Shown in pieces: positions 12,380 through 25,788 of a DNA stretch of 64,000 bases; the first letter of the stretch is position 1, and each line of letters opens with the position of its first letter. The translations under genes were made by a program, and so were the position numbers. The notes beneath the pieces were generated by a model, which worked only from the letters and a program-made list of their open reading frames with translations, did not search any database and was not told where the DNA came from. The stretch covers positions 4,645,001 to 4,709,000 of the forward strand of contig JACCIC010000022.1 of assembly GCA_018907035.1 (NCBI GenBank), in the 5' to 3' direction. The DNA comes from Sycobia sp. Sy_11 (Eukaryota > Arthropoda > Insecta > Hymenoptera > Epichrysomallidae).

Positions 12380-12789
12380 GATGATGAGTAGCTGAATACA
12401 GAAGTCATTTTTTTAGCAAAAATTTGAGCGTTAGTGGCCACGGTATACGCTTGTGCATTAGCATGCAACAGGAAAATGACAGATCATTTCACATCTCAAA
12501 TTATAATTATCCTTTAACGCAGCTGCGACATATGTCGATGTTATAATCACTCTTCAGTTCGCATGGCCACCCGGTCCTTTCGTCGTCCTTATCAGATTCT
12601 CCTCCTACAGCAAAGAGGTTATACCACCGAAAAATAGTTGCACGAGATATAACACATTTATCATAAGCCACTCTTAACAACTCCTTCGTTTCCGTTGCAT
12701 TTTTACCAACTTTAAAACAAAATTTAATTGCAACACGTTATTCGATATTTTTATTCATCTTAAACAATAACTGCGACCACTTTGATACT

Positions 12790-13251
12790 TCCACGCAAAC
12801 TGTTATTGAACAGCTGTACTACTGTGTACAAATATGATTAAGACTTTCTTAATAACTTTCGAAATCTTTATTTATTCTTCTAAATCTAATTCATCCCCCT
12901 CAAAATAACCCCCCCCCCTCGAATGCAATACAACTAGTTCCTTCTTCGATTCGGCTTTTATTTCTTCAATCGAATCAAAACCGTATCCCGGAAATGGTCT
13001 TTTGAATTTTCTGACCAGCCAGAAATCACGGGGTGCTAAAACTAGTTCTTGGAATTATGTTAGGCATAGTGCGATAGGTGAGATTTAGGTCTAGCCGAGA
13101 CCGCAAGAAGGCGGAAGAGAATTAACAAGTGCCTGTATAGCCCTCCACTTTTTTCTTTTATATATTTATGCATGGAGATAGCATGAATTTATTTTCCAGT
13201 CACTCGCTGGCATAATGAAAAATTTAGAACTTGAAATCTGACAAATAAATA
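12790..13251. other. short unassigned stretch
   Basis: Mostly AT-rich with a run of nine C near 12909. No coding frame or element ends recognised before the mariner start at 13252. Confidence 0.4.
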
Positions 13252-13327
13252 TTGGGTGTACAAATAAGTTTCCGCCGTTTTTTTATAAAGAAATAAGAAT
13301 TTATTGTAAAAAAAGGTACAAATAATG

Positions 13328-13620
13328 TCATTCAAAATATTGCCCATCACTTTTTACTACTTTTGACTATCTTTCGGGCAGCAAATGGATACCTCATCTA
13401 AAAAATTGTTCGTCTTTTAAGGCGATCCACGCATCGACCCATTGCTTCAATTCCTCGTAAGAAGTGAAATTCTGCTCAGCCAGAACATGAGTCATCGATC
13501 GGAATAGGTGGTAGTCTGAAGAAGCAATGTCTAGTGAATACGGTGGGTGGGATAGGACGTCCCTATTCAGTGCTTCTAACGATTCCATTACTGAATTAGT
13601 GAAGCTCCGTATCTGCGCCT
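13328..13620 (-). pseudogene. mariner transposase C-terminal fragment
   Basis: About 90 codons from the end of a mauritiana/mellifera-like mariner transposase. The block HPPYSLDIASSDYHLF contains the SDYHLF motif with the last catalytic aspartate. It is followed by KDEQFF and, after a frame break, a GQYFE-type C-terminus with TGA at 13330-13328. The rest of the gene was lost when the BEL fragment and a deletion replaced the middle of the element. Confidence 0.85.
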
Positions 13621-14508
13621 CTAAAGGTTGACGCGTATATCCACTGTATTATCCAGAAGCACACTGGTATTCAACGTTCGGTCTTTCGAACTTAGTTCCG
13701 TCTCCCAAAGCTTACGGGATTCTGTATCTAATCTTGCACTTATTATGTGCACTAACCAGACGTCCCAATGCTCTACCGGCATTTTCATGTTAAGTAGCGC
13801 ACGGACGATACGTTGAAGTTCATCCGTAAAGCTCCGCAATTCAGTCGCTGCCTCGCGTTTCAAAAACGGCAAATTAAGCAACGCGTTTATATGATTCGAG
13901 ACCGTTATACGAGGATTGTAGAAGCGGGCCTTCAAAGCTTTCCACGTAGAAGCGTAGTTCGCGCTTGTAGTAGCGACGTCTTTTACTAAATCTGCCGCGG
14001 GACCCTTTAAGCACGATTTCAAGAAGTGCAGCTTCGTTGAGTCTTCTATACGCGGAATGTTGTGAACAAGCGACATAAATAAGTCATAAAAACTATCCCA
14101 ATCCTCATATCTTCCGGAGAAATGAGGCAGAACTAATTTTGGGAGTTTAGCCGGACGCGAATTGACAACTTGTTCATTATTCTTTCGTCGATCCACTCCA
14201 TTGTCTTTTTCAAATGTGGATTGAAGCGTCAAAAGGAAATCAAATGCATCCTCGTATGCGGCCTGTAGTTTTGCAAACACGTCGTTTATTACGTAGTTGT
14301 CTGCCACGGATTCGTCGTCAGCGATTATTTCCGCATGTGTCGCGCGAGCTTCAATCCAAATTTCGCGAACAGCTTCTACTCGCGATGTAACGATATTCAA
14401 ATTTAACACATCGCGCGACTTTTCCTTAATTCGCGAATTCAATATTTTAATTTCCTCCAAACGAGCATTCTGTAATCCTACTAATTTTCTAAGAGCTGCT
14501 GGATGCAT
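13621..14508 (-). pseudogene. BEL/Pao gag fragment (copy C)
   Basis: N-terminal 295 residues of a BEL/Pao Gag, the structural protein of the retrotransposon particle. It starts at the ATG (14508) with the MHPAALRKLVGLQNARLEE block shared by the other two copies. The conserved central domain follows (PHFSGRYEDWDSFYDLFMSL, then LKSCLKGPAADLVKDVATTS and KARFYNPRITVS). The frame is open to about 13650, then leaves homology to the other copies at the junction with mariner sequence. Zinc knuckles, protease, reverse transcriptase and integrase are absent. Confidence 0.92.
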
Positions 14509-14865
14509 TTTAATGTTGAATTTAATTATATCTTACTAAAGTTAAATAGTAATAACACACTCGAGCGCGACAAAAAGCGAAGAACTAATAGACTACCTAA
14601 AATGCAGCGTAAACTAAAGGTAAGTACACGGTCTAAGTTGTAAATCGAAATGAAAAATTTAGCATAAACATATAATACGGATTAAATCTAGAACTCGCAA
14701 TATACATTCATACACAATAATAATAATAAAGCTAGACACACAAACACTTATATACGCTACAGACGAAAACCTTTACACTAGTGACCAATTGCCAAGTGAC
14801 CTTTTGAATCAATGAAAATAATACAAACGCCTAAATAATTGTTAGCCTCTACTCGAACACACCTT

Positions 14866-14882
14866 CCTCACCCGAGGCACCA
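14866..14882 (-). other. primer-binding-site-like sequence (BEL copy C)
   Basis: TGGTGCCTCGGGTGAGG lies a few bases inside the LTR. It differs by one base from the site in the copies at 39495 and 54194. The TGG start and position fit a tRNA primer-binding site; I do not assign the tRNA. Confidence 0.6.
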
Positions 14883-14887
14883 TAAAA

Positions 14888-14914
14888 TGTTCGCTAATAT
14901 TCTAAAAATTACTA

Positions 14915-14969
<55 letters not shown>

Positions 14970-15265
14970 TTATGTAACCTACCTTAACAGGAAAGGATAT
15001 GTTCGAGAATGAGGAATAAATAATTCAAAGATAAATATTTATATTCAAGTAAACATATTTATTTGATCGCGAAACAGGGCATAAAAAACCTCCTTTCGGT
15101 GAGTGGAGGAAAAAGCCAATTAATTATATAAATGCCAAATGCACCATAAACATATATGCGATATTATTAGCCAAATGAAAAGTACTCTATATTATATATC
15201 AACGAAAATTACTCTATATTATATATATACGCGCGGCAAAAGGTCACCTTTCACATACAATATGA

Positions 15266-15306
<41 letters not shown>

Positions 15307-15775
15307 CTCTTACACCGCATACATGCGTAAGACTTTCCGCACAGAAAAACTAAGGCACAAGTTCTCCGGGCTAAAAGATTTTCTAAGGGATGTTTACCTT
15401 CTTGTCTGAAAGCTAGAGACAAAGTGCCGTTTTCTCTGCACAGACAAACGCGGCTTCCTCAAAACTCGAGGGGCTATTTTTCGGCGCTAATTTAAAGGAA
15501 AAAAGCCCGTTTTATATCATAGGATAGCCCTATAGTTGAGAGGGGGACTTTTCGTCAGAATAGTGAAAGCGTGGGATCCATCAACGGTTAGCAGATGTGC
15601 GCCTGAGCTCCTACGCGACGGTCAAGACGGGAGGACAGTCCATACGAATGTCATAAAGGCCAGTACCCATTTATGACCATCTTTCAAGCAAGACGGGTGA
15701 GACCCAAGCATTTTATTTTCTTTTTTTTTTATATAGATTTGAACGATCTCTACCTTCTTTCCTGTTTTCCAAACA
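14888..15775 (-). repeat. BEL/Pao 5' LTR (copy C)
   Basis: An 888-bp LTR on the minus strand. It starts at 15775 with TGTTTGGAAAACAGG, homologous to the start of the full-length copy's LTR at 53045, and ends at 14888 with GAATATTAGCGAACA. It contains the family's hairpin-plus-T-run (about 15084-15110) and a (CT)n tract at 15268-15310 at the same internal place where the full-length element has GA repeats. A (TA)n tract lies at 14919-14965. Its partner LTR is absent. Confidence 0.85.
15268..15310. repeat. (CT)n microsatellite inside LTR
   Basis: About 21 CT units. The position corresponds to the GA-rich spot in the LTRs of the copy at 53045-62216, where the 111-bp minisatellite later arose. 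Confidence 0.95.
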
Positions 15776-15940
15776 AACACGATGAAAACTAAGTGATGCT
15801 AGCAAAAAATCAGAGGAATTAAAAGGTTATACTATTTCCAGATATCAACGTATACTATACGACTTTTTACAGCTGACAATTTCGATGTTATCTTATCGGT
15901 GGCGCCATCTTTTGCGGCGGAAACTTATTTGTACACCTAA

Positions 15941-18900
15941 TAGTATAACAAAAAAAACATAAGAAAAGAAAAAACTTCAATAATTAGGTAAGATAGTAGC
16001 TACGTGGCGCAAGTTCTCATTAGACACAGAACTCTGTAAAAATAAATAAATTTTCTGCTGCTTTATAAATACCTTGTTATCCTTTATTATCGACCACTAT
16101 TTTTAATCACAATAGTTGCTTATAAAACAATAATATTCTGAACAATAATTACGATAGCACGCGTAAGCGAGAATTGCGTATTTATCTTTTTTCTGGAGGA
16201 ACACCCGTAGATTCCATAGGATCTTGAGGAATATAATATACGACCTATAAACATGATAGAACGAAAGTCATGAAAGTTTTCAAGACTAAACTGTATAGGA
16301 AAAATAGAAATAAGATAACGATTCTTTCCACTAAATCTTACAGCCGTGCAATGGTTTAATCTTAAGTAAAAGAATTAGCAGGAACAACTAATCCAAACCA
16401 CTAAAATACGATCACTATGATGGAGATCAGGTACTCTATTAGTCAAAATCATCCAAAGAACTAGTGAACCGATAATAGAGACATTGCAGGCCCGACCATA
16501 TTGCAAATTGGAGTACCAATTCTTTGTGCCATATGTCAAAGTGTGTAATATGGTCGCTCGAACAGTAGGATTTGTCTACTTAGATGCTCCAATTACCCTG
16601 AATTGGGCCAAAGCTATTGCGCCTATACAAGGCCATATACTCTGTCTTTCTACTGATAAAGTGTATGGCGGGCATTTAAGTCAATCAGTATGTCCAGTGT
16701 TTAAAGAGCTGGAATATCGTTATAGCAAGGAGCTGTATATGAGACCATTAGATATCCAAATCCAACTGAGTCGCCTAGACAAAAATTAGGAGCTGGAGAG
16801 AAATCAAATTCATACATACCTACTATATTTATTTGACTAATTATTGTCGTTATAAATGTCCCATAATAAATTTCATTCAAAATGGTACTAAAATATAACA
16901 ATGTTTGAGTGATTCGTATCTTTATGTTTATTGCAGTTTTGTAATACAACGGGTCCATAGAAATAGTGTTGCAGAAAGGCAAGAAAACGTATTGTTAGAT
17001 ATTACCCATTTTAAAACGGGTTTTCCTAAAAATTTCTCCCATTGGGCTTGATCGTAGATTTTTCTCGGCTCACAAGTAATCCTGGGCAAATGCAAAAATA
17101 TAGAGAGAAGACTACGTAATGCATTAACTATCGCCAACAGTGATTTTCAGTCGTGACATGCCCATCAAACTACAATAAATATCTATATTAAATTTGCATG
17201 CAAATAATAATTTATATTCTACCTTTTAGTTCTAACACGATATTTTTCATTTGTATATCAATAATTGCACTATTTACTGTTAAATTTGTATTATGCTTAA
17301 TAAGTGTTGTTTTATTTAAGCGAAATGACTTATGATTTGACCAAAAACACTTAAACCAGATGAAATCAATGCATTTTATTGGTTTGACCAAAAATAACAC
17401 TGGTCTTGTTCCATCCCTACTGGTAGATCTTCCAATTCATATCCAATTGAAAATGACCGCCAGTGAATAAAAAAATATTTGAGTGAAACTCAAGCTTTCT
17501 AAGGAACCACTTTGTAGCATTTATTGACGTACTGGACTTGTTTTTTTATCGTACATGACTTATTACTTATTTTGTATATTTGTATGTGTTTTTTTTTTCA
17601 TTTTTTCCAAACGATTCCTGGCCTTTCTATTGTAGTGCCAGCTAAACTAGCTGTTTGTTGACCTCGACGTATGTGGGAGCTAAGGTAAGAAAAAAGGGAT
17701 GATTGCTCTGAAGCATTGCCTCTGATATCTAGATATTACAAATTCCATGCTACTCTGTATGCATCTCGGATTTTTTTTTTATACCGGGCATCCTCTCGAA
17801 ATTGGCGAGTTTAGTGGTAAGCCGCATTATTATAGGTATGTATGTGTGTATTGTTAATGTGTACGTGTGTGCATGTATGTGTAATTATTCATTTAGCAAT
17901 ATAAAACAGATGTGAAATTTATGATTAATTATTTACTGATTTTTATGATTAGCTATTTAAGTTCATTAAGTAACTTAATTTTTTTGACAACTCGTACATT
18001 CATAATTTTATTAGATTTTGATTAAAAGTGGACTAACCTTCGTAGAAGTATGATATAAATAAATTACACTTATTTCCTTTTAACTAATTTATTTACGTGA
18101 GAAACGTTTCAGTTTTTTGTGTTAAAACTCTTTTCAAAATCAATTTATATATATATAAGTTAAAAAGTACATCACGAGTTCCAGGTCGTACTTAAACCAC
18201 TTTTAGATAAAATGAAGGAAAAATTCAGGCGATTCCACAGAAAAAGGCAATGCGTATGTACGATCCTATGTATCGAGAATCCTAAAGCCTTCCACAGACA
18301 AACGATCTCATAGCAGTAACCATCAATCGAGGAGCCACCAGTCGTGACTCAGTTAATGGGCGAGGGCGACACCACCCTGGATGATATACCGATTTTTAAA
18401 TAAATAATCTGGTTGATGACGAAATGATAGGTACACAAAGTTCCTTGATCGTGATATTTTTACGGCCCTTATTAATACCGAGAAGTGAGACTCATATATG
18501 AAGAAATACGGTGACTGGCCTTAGATTCGTCTACAGATCTGAAATTTCCGTCATTTCATTCTTATAATACGGAAGAGTCTCCAAGAGTGTTAACTTCACA
18601 GCAAAATAGAAAGGAATAATATTACCAGACAAAAAATACCTTTGAATCTAGAGATAAGAAAATATATGACATTGGATTAATGCGTTAAGTGCGTTAATCT
18701 ACAGAGGACCGTTATTTGGTGATTTTATTTCCTTTAACCAAATGGGTAAAAATGCTATCTCATATAACATAATCCACAATAGAAACCCTAAAACTGAGAA
18801 AGATATAGCATTACAGTTTTGTAGATGATTAAAACTCTCTCAATAAAAGTGTAATTTTAAAGTGCTTAGACTTGGAAAGAAAATTATGAAAAATGATTTC

Positions 18901-21337
18901 TTTTTATATTGTATCACTTTCGGACCTACAATTATTCATTAATGTAGAGCTTTATTACCGAAAGGAAGGTAAGTTAAAAAATAAATGTTCTATTTAAAAA
19001 AAATTTAAGCAAGGCTACATATTTTTTTGTGTCATTTTTGTATTATTATCATTTTAAGATTTTTCTTGTTTATATTACTATAATAAAAATTTAATAAGTT
19101 TAACATAATAATTTTTAATAATTTTTATTTTAATTATAATAACTTTAATTGTGAAAATAATAATTAATAAAAATTCTTCTTTATGATAAATTAATTCTGA
19201 AAATATCTATAATAAAATATAATACATTATTAAATATTATTTGCTCTTCTTTAGTAAATTTACTAAATCTTTTAAATACTTGGATGAAATTTTGAATTAT
19301 TATTAAGAATTTGTTTATTAAATCTATTAATTACTGGAATCTTTATCATTTCATTATAGTGCTAATATTGACTATGCTTTTAATAGAGTGATTCGTATTA
19401 TTTAAGATGCAAATTATGGTTAATTAATCCAATCAATACATATAATTGAGGCTAAATTCTTTTATTAATATTTTTTTATAATAATCTTAATGACAAGTAT
19501 TTATATTAATCATTTATTTTTCCTTTTCTAACCTATAAGTCATATCTGCACCGTTCGTTTCCAACTCTCAGCTCGGCAGGAAAACTATAATCCTTACATA
19601 ATATAAAATGGTACGCAATGGCTTCTTTACGAAATCTGTTAAAGCCCTTGGCTTTATCTCGAGCAGTATGAAACTAGCATTTTGTAAATAAAGCTTTTGT
19701 GTATCTGCTAAGAAACGCATTATTAGTATATTTGATTATTATTAATGTAATAATAATCATTCCTAAATTATTTATTTATTTTATTATTATATTTACTTTT
19801 TTTAATTTTCGGTCCTGTTTAATTTATGGTAAAAAAATAGTAAATGTACCCCTACCTCGCCTGCGGCTCGAACGGTAACGTCGCACGCGTCTCAGAATAT
19901 ATATTATACATTCGTTCCTTGCGGTGCGTAATTATTATTTTTCATGAATTCTTGACAGTTACAGCATTTTTAAAATCGGCTTTATTTGAGACTAACCTAA
20001 TGATGTCATGCTTTTTTTAACAGTGTAATCAATAATAACAATGAAAAATGTTTACATTTATACATATTAAAGAAATTACTTTCATTAAAAAATTAATAAA
20101 TTATGCTTTTATTTTACGAAATAACATCGTTTTCGCGGAAAATGAACTATAAATATAGCGTATATATGTGGTTTGAGAATTTTCAAGAATCTGGGGAAGA
20201 TTACTCTAGCCCGCGTGTAAGTGCGTAGTAATTTCAAAATTAGTTGAGCAGTCCTACCACGTGCTGCATGAGTGTTTATAATCGAGCGATGAACCGAGCG
20301 TCAAACGTATCTTTATCTGTATGACAGACTAGGAAATATAAACTTTGAAAATGATAGACCTTTTCTTTTTATCTTTATATATCATATGGAGTATGTGTAT
20401 CAAGGCTCATCGACGTATTTATGTTTATTTTTATAACTTTTTTACAAAGTTTACACCACTACACATGTAAAGACACGTAAAGCAACTGACGCGTCAGTGC
20501 AAGCAAGACTGTGATTTTCATGTTTTGCATTACTGAGATGACTTATCATTTAATAATAAACTGCCACTGGCCGTCACTAAATGAGTACACAACATTGTCG
20601 CTACATCCCAGACATTCGGGCTAGAGCACGGGCAGAAGATAGTAAGGGGTCCATGTTCTGATCTCATGTGATGTAGCAGCAAATAACAGCTGATACCAGC
20701 TGATCCGTTCCCTGTCATGCACACACTATACAGTACCCACTATTAATACATTGCAATAATATGACAATATCTATCACGGCATCGCGGTAACATTACATAT
20801 CATGTATTACATGCGTGATGATAAAGTTATGACTGATGAAGTAATGAGTGATGAGCTGATTTGAAGTCTGGACTAATGCATCTTTTTCAGGTCGCGTGCA
20901 TATATAGAAATATGGTCGGGACGTTGAGTTAGGTCGGGCACGTATACATTGAAATTGTAGTGTAGATTAAATAGTATAAAAAATATCGTATAAAAAACTG
21001 TTCTGCTTAATGATTCGTCCGGTATTTTATACTATAGAAATGTACTAATTGCTTTGTACCACGCTTCGCAAACAACATGTTTGTTGTGAATCAGAAATCA
21101 GAATCAGTACGTAAATATAGATAGCGTTTTGGAAACTGATATATCTGGCTATATCAACGGTCTCGTCGTTTCGACCGCGGATGGGCTTTGCTACTATTCT
21201 TAATCAATTTGTAAAAGCAAGGTAAAGAAAAAAAAGTACTGCAGTATACTTGTTATTATTTTGGTACTGTTGGTATTATTGGAATAAATTTAAGGCACCC
21301 ATAGTCCATACATTTTTCAATTAATGTGTAAACTTTA

Positions 21338-21406
<69 letters not shown>

Positions 21407-22300
21407 AACTGAAGCAATATACTTTGTGTTTAAAAAAATCTGTTATTTTTATGAACCGTCGTATTTAGTCGACGTTTCTTTGAAATATAAATTTTAGTTT
21501 ATTAAATACGTATTGAATATTATTATAAGGTATTATTTATAGTTCGAATTATTATATAGTTTTAAAAATTTGTAGAAGGCTAAATACAAGTGCATAAAAA
21601 CTGAAAACTATGAAAAAGAGGTTAATATACCATTATTTTTCAACTTGCTATTTTATTTCTTTACGTTACAGTTTAATTTTTATTGCTCTTTTAAAGATAT
21701 AAAATAGGATTAGATATAATAGTTTTGTCTTTTAATTATAACAATTATTTTAATAACAACTATATCGATATTTTATATTTGATCGAAAGCTTTTGTTTAA
21801 CTAATTTTTTGAAAATAATATTTTTCAACAATCACAAATAATATAATCTTCAAATAAAGTCAAATATATTAGTTTAATTAGAATAGTTCAAAACTAATAT
21901 TTTACCAAGAACTATGCATTTTTTTATTTAGTTACAGAAATATTTCGTAAATGTACTGCAATTAAATTAAGTGTTCAATATAAAAGACTAAAGAAATTTT
22001 TTCAAGTGACACATTGCTTTACTATTATATATAAAGAGATGCCAAATTAAGATAATAGAAAACGAAAAATTATTAATAAATACTATTAACTTCGTGAACA
22101 GGTACAACAGAAGTATTAATCTGCGCATTCTTGATGTAAACTATAGTAAGAATGACGAACCTGCGCAAAATCGATTTAATTAGTCAGACAGTAAGTATGA
22201 CTATAAATATTGATACTTTTTGTTTATGTTGTCTGTACTTATATATTTGTGGCCAATTGGCAATCATGACGATCGCCGTCTAGTCATTAAAAAGCTATAT
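15941..22300. other. 6.4-kb AT-rich region, no supported gene
   Basis: Read on both strands. Open frames at 16484-16789 (+) and 16928-17137 (-) look marginally protein-like but match nothing I know and lack partners. No inverted-repeat element ends, RNA gene or splice-linked exons seen. Somewhat GC-richer islands lie near 18180-18400, 19850-19920 and 20460-20720. The right end adjoins the FBXW5 promoter. Confidence 0.45.
21342..21403. repeat. (TA)n microsatellite
   Basis: About 31 uninterrupted TA units, upstream of FBXW5. Confidence 0.95.
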
Positions 22301-22465
22301 AGTAGCTATACCTGCTGGTGGGGCACGTAGTTTATTTCTACTAATTTCTGCAGGCCACCACTGATGTATAGCAGTACAACACTGCAACAGTGCAGTCTGC
22401 AGTGACAAGAACAAGACGAGTATCAGATCAGCTGTTGCGATAAACAAAGTTGTTGCTTTATCGAG

Positions 22466-25375
22466 ATGGACAAGTTGAACGATACGGAGCCAGTACAGAA
22501 CAGCTCGGAAACCGAATTAGACGAAAATGTCGACAAAAATATCAAAACTGCCGATACGGAAGAGCAAAATCGCGCGGAGTCTCCCGTTAGTAATGTCGAC
22601 GAAGATGACAGTAGCCACAGCAGCATGGATTGGTACTATATGCCAGATTCTGTGTTACTTAGTATTTTTCAATACTTGAGCCCTAAAGAACTACTCACGA
22701 CAGGTGAAGTGTGTAAGTCATGGAACAGAGTATCCCAGGATGAGCTATTGTGGAAGTCTTTATTCTATCAAACTTATAAAGTGGATTCTGCTGTTGGTAT
22801 TGCACCAGGTTAGAGATTACATAGTAAATATTTACTGAAAAAAAAATTATTTTATATGTATTTAATCTTTTTAAAATATTATACTTAAAAACAACTTTTC
22901 TTTGTTGAAGATTAAATTACTTTAATCTGTGATTAATATTAATCTTATTATTAATTTAACTTTTTTTTTTATTTAAGGAAAAACATCATGGCTAAGCGAA
23001 TTTAAACGTTTGTCATATCACATACCATTATTAAAAACAGAAACTTTAAAAGAACATTCCCATCAGGTATTACATGTTAGTTTTTCTCATAATGGTGAAA
23101 TGTTTGCTACTTGTTCAAAAGATGGTTATATATTAGTAAGTAAATATTTTTATTATTAATATATCACATAAATTATTTCATAATAATTTTTAAATGTAGG
23201 TCTGGAATAGTGAGCATCCTGTGTCGCTCAAATATTATTATGATATGAAAGTTTTCAGTTGGAAATATACACAGTTTTCACAGTTTAATTCGTCAGACAC
23301 TTTATTATTAGTATCTGGTGTCCATTTTGGTACTCCACATAGCACATCAGGAGAAATAGCTGTATTTAGACTAGAAAGTAAATTAACATTTTTAATTACA
23401 TCATAAGTTTATTCTGTTATTAAAATGCCATTAATAACATACTCCAATTAATAGGTGCCAAAAAAAATAGGATCATCTAAAAATGATTTGACATTAATAT
23501 TAACTCTTCGTAACATTTAAATATTTTAAAAGTAAAAATAAACAATCTAATAACTTGATAAAACACAACATTTTCTATTAATTCTAATAAACTTATTTTG
23601 CATTCAATTTATTGTATAAAATATTTTTTGTTAATTTTCTTAGCATCCAAGAATAGTGACAAGAAATTTTTTAAATCAAATTCCTGATTTAAATTAAAAT
23701 CTTTTACAAAAAAATGATTTCAATGTATTTAAGAATTTTGACATATTTTTAATTTTATTATAATTATAATGCATTTAAAATATATTTTGTATTTTTTATA
23801 ATATAAGTATATTTAAAAAATACTTTATTTTGCAGAAGATTTTGAATTACAATGTAGAGTTGTAAATAAACCATATGATATATTTGGTACTTGGTACAGT
23901 GAACAGTATTTATTAAGTGGGGGTCTCCATTGGTTAGCACACCTGGTTAGCACAAGTGTTTTATGGCTAAATAAGGCTAATCAAGAAACAGGAAGTGAAC
24001 ATGTACCTATAATGAATCAGTTATATAGGTAACAATTTCTTAATAATTATTTTATAGTTTTTATTAGTGGTGAATCATAAAACTTTAAACTGCTAGTATA
24101 CATAACTAAATTACTTAAATAGCAATGTATTAATTATTACAATATTTATAGATTTTACAATGGAAATGCATCGTCAATAAGAGCAGTTATGGTAGCAAAT
24201 TGTTTATCATCAGCTACAACTGAATCTGATGAAAAAAATAATGAACCATCTACTTCTAATTTGAAAGAGGAAAAAGGAAATCCATTAAGTCATAGAGATA
24301 TTTCATTGGCCTCTACCAGCAAAGAAACAGAAAATGTAGAGCCTGAAGTTTTACATCATGCATCATCTAGATTACAGTAAGATTTGAATACAATTTATTA
24401 TAAATATTTATAAATTGCATTTATTATATACATATTTTATATTTTATGCAGATATAGCACATTAGAAGGTGGATTTATGAATTGGAGAAAGTTAGGCGAT
24501 GGATTTGAATATGCTAGTCCTATTCAATACAAACAAGAATATAGACAAGTTGAAATGGAAAGAGAAGATGGTGACAGTGAAAGTGATAATGAATCTAGTC
24601 CTCAATGTGAAGAAGATAGTGAAGAAGAAGGTAAATAACATATTATAAATTATAATTGATTTCATTGAAGATTCACAAAAAATCTGGTGAAATATATTTT
24701 AAATAGAATTTTTATTATGTAAAGATTTAGATTCACTATCTCTTGAAGCATGTGATGGTTCTGATGACTTAGGTGATTGCCCGGAAAAGTTTCTTATCTT
24801 TACTACAGGCTCTAAAACATATACACCTCATCAAGTTGGTTTTAAAAGAATTAAGCAAGTTTCATTTCCACGAAGACTAGATCCTGGGCCATCTATTCAA
24901 GAACGAATTGCTCAACGACGTAGAGAGCGTGAAATGCAAAATAATGGGTCTTTCAGTCCAGAACCTAATTGGTTAGATTACAATTCTGTAGCAGATAAAT
25001 TCGATAAAATAGATCATCTTATTGATCTTCATGGTCATATTATTGGAATGGGACTTTCCCCTGATCAAAGGTTATATTTCTTAACATCAAAATAATTTAT
25101 TTTGTAGAATATAAATAATTCATAATATTATTACTGGTATTATTTCAATGTTTATTTTCTTAGATATTTATATATTAATACAAGGCCATGGCCAAGAGGT
25201 TATGTTATCACAAATCCATTACAACCTCCACCAATAGCTCAGGAAATTGATATGCATGTTGTTGATTTAGTAACAATGAAACAAGTTGGCACAATGCTGA
25301 GAACTCACAAAGCTTATACACCCAATAACGAATGTTTTTTCATATTTTTAGATGTGTGTAATGAATATGTAGCAA

Positions 25376-25441
<66 letters not shown>

Positions 25442-25788
25442 GTTAAAATTATGCTTTTCTAGAAAATCAATTTCCTTTTAAAATACAAAGAAACAAAATA
25501 AAAAAATATTAATATTTTAGTGGTGCAGAAGATAAACATGGATATTTGTGGGACAGACATTATGGAGTTTGTTTGGCTAAATTTCCGCATACTGATGTAG
25601 TAAACTCAGTAGCTTTTAATCCTCGTGATCCTGAAATGCTAGTCACAACAAGTGATGATTATAAAATTAAAGTTTGGAGAAGTAAAGCAATGGTTAAACA
25701 TCTTGGTTTAGATGAAACTTCTTTAGTAAAAGGTATGGAAGTGAGAAAACGACGTAAATATTGTAGAAGCAGCTGTAATGTTGACTGA
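22466..25788 (+). CDS. FBXW5: F-box/WD repeat-containing protein 5
   Basis: Complete gene for a 706-residue FBXW5 orthologue, a substrate receptor of cullin-RING ubiquitin ligases. Exons: 22466-22808, 22978-23135, 23200-23377, 23836-24028, 24152-24376, 24452-24630, 24707-25070, 25164-25376, 25521-25788. All joins keep frame with GT-AG sites, and the total (2121 nt) divides by three. An acidic N-terminus is followed by the F-box (about residues 57-103; PDSVLLSIFQYLSPKELL, then LWKSLFYQ), which binds SKP1. A first WD repeat follows (HQVLHVSFSHNGEMFATCSK), then the signature WKYTQFSQFN, an acidic low-complexity insert in exons 5-7, and C-terminal WD repeats (HGHIIGMGLSPD; RPWPRGYV; GAEDKHGYLWDRHYG). 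Human FBXW5 has the same order but is shorter (about 566 residues), the excess being the N-terminus and acidic insert. Exon 7 has two in-frame acceptors 18 nt apart (24707 or 24725). Expected in cytoplasm and centrosome by analogy. Confidence 0.95.
25381..25439. repeat. (TA)n microsatellite in FBXW5 intron 8
   Basis: About 29 TA units beginning just after the exon 8 donor (GTAAATAT at 25377), so the repeat practically abuts the 5' splice site. Confidence 0.95.

Larger units (their letters stand above)
10839..12775 (-). mobile_element. mariner-family remnant split by another mariner
   Basis: Two flanks of one decayed mariner surround the insertion at 11116-12379. The left flank (about 10839-11115) begins at TA with CAGTGTATCCCAAAAGTTTT, a mariner-type end. 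On the minus strand it reads as a transposase C-terminus ending in CITSNGDYFE. The right flank (12380 to about 12775) reads on the minus strand as the N-terminal helix-turn-helix (IKFCFKVGKNATET... then ATIFRWYNLF and DDERTGWP), with a stop at codon 7. It then runs into a stub resembling the HDNAPSHTA region. Most of the catalytic core is missing. I could not find the matching right inverted repeat. This family differs from the irritans-type copies. Confidence 0.7.
13252..15940 (-). mobile_element. mariner element carrying a truncated BEL retrotransposon
   Basis: Matching inverted repeats lie at 13252 (TTGGGTGTACAAATAAGTTT, then CCGCCG) and, reverse-complemented, ending at 15940. Intact TA duplicates flank them on both sides (13250-13251 and 15941-15942). 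Only the two ends of the mariner survive: its 5' untranslated end (about 15776-15940) and the transposase C-terminus (13328 to about 13620). The middle is occupied by a BEL 5' LTR and gag fragment (about 13625-15775), also on the minus strand. Most of the transposase gene and the rest of the BEL element are missing, so a deletion followed the BEL insertion. Confidence 0.85.

Noticed and set aside
16484..16982. Overlapping open frames on both strands (+16484-16789, -16701-16982)
   Set aside because: Neither resembles a known protein and both are short; treated as chance.
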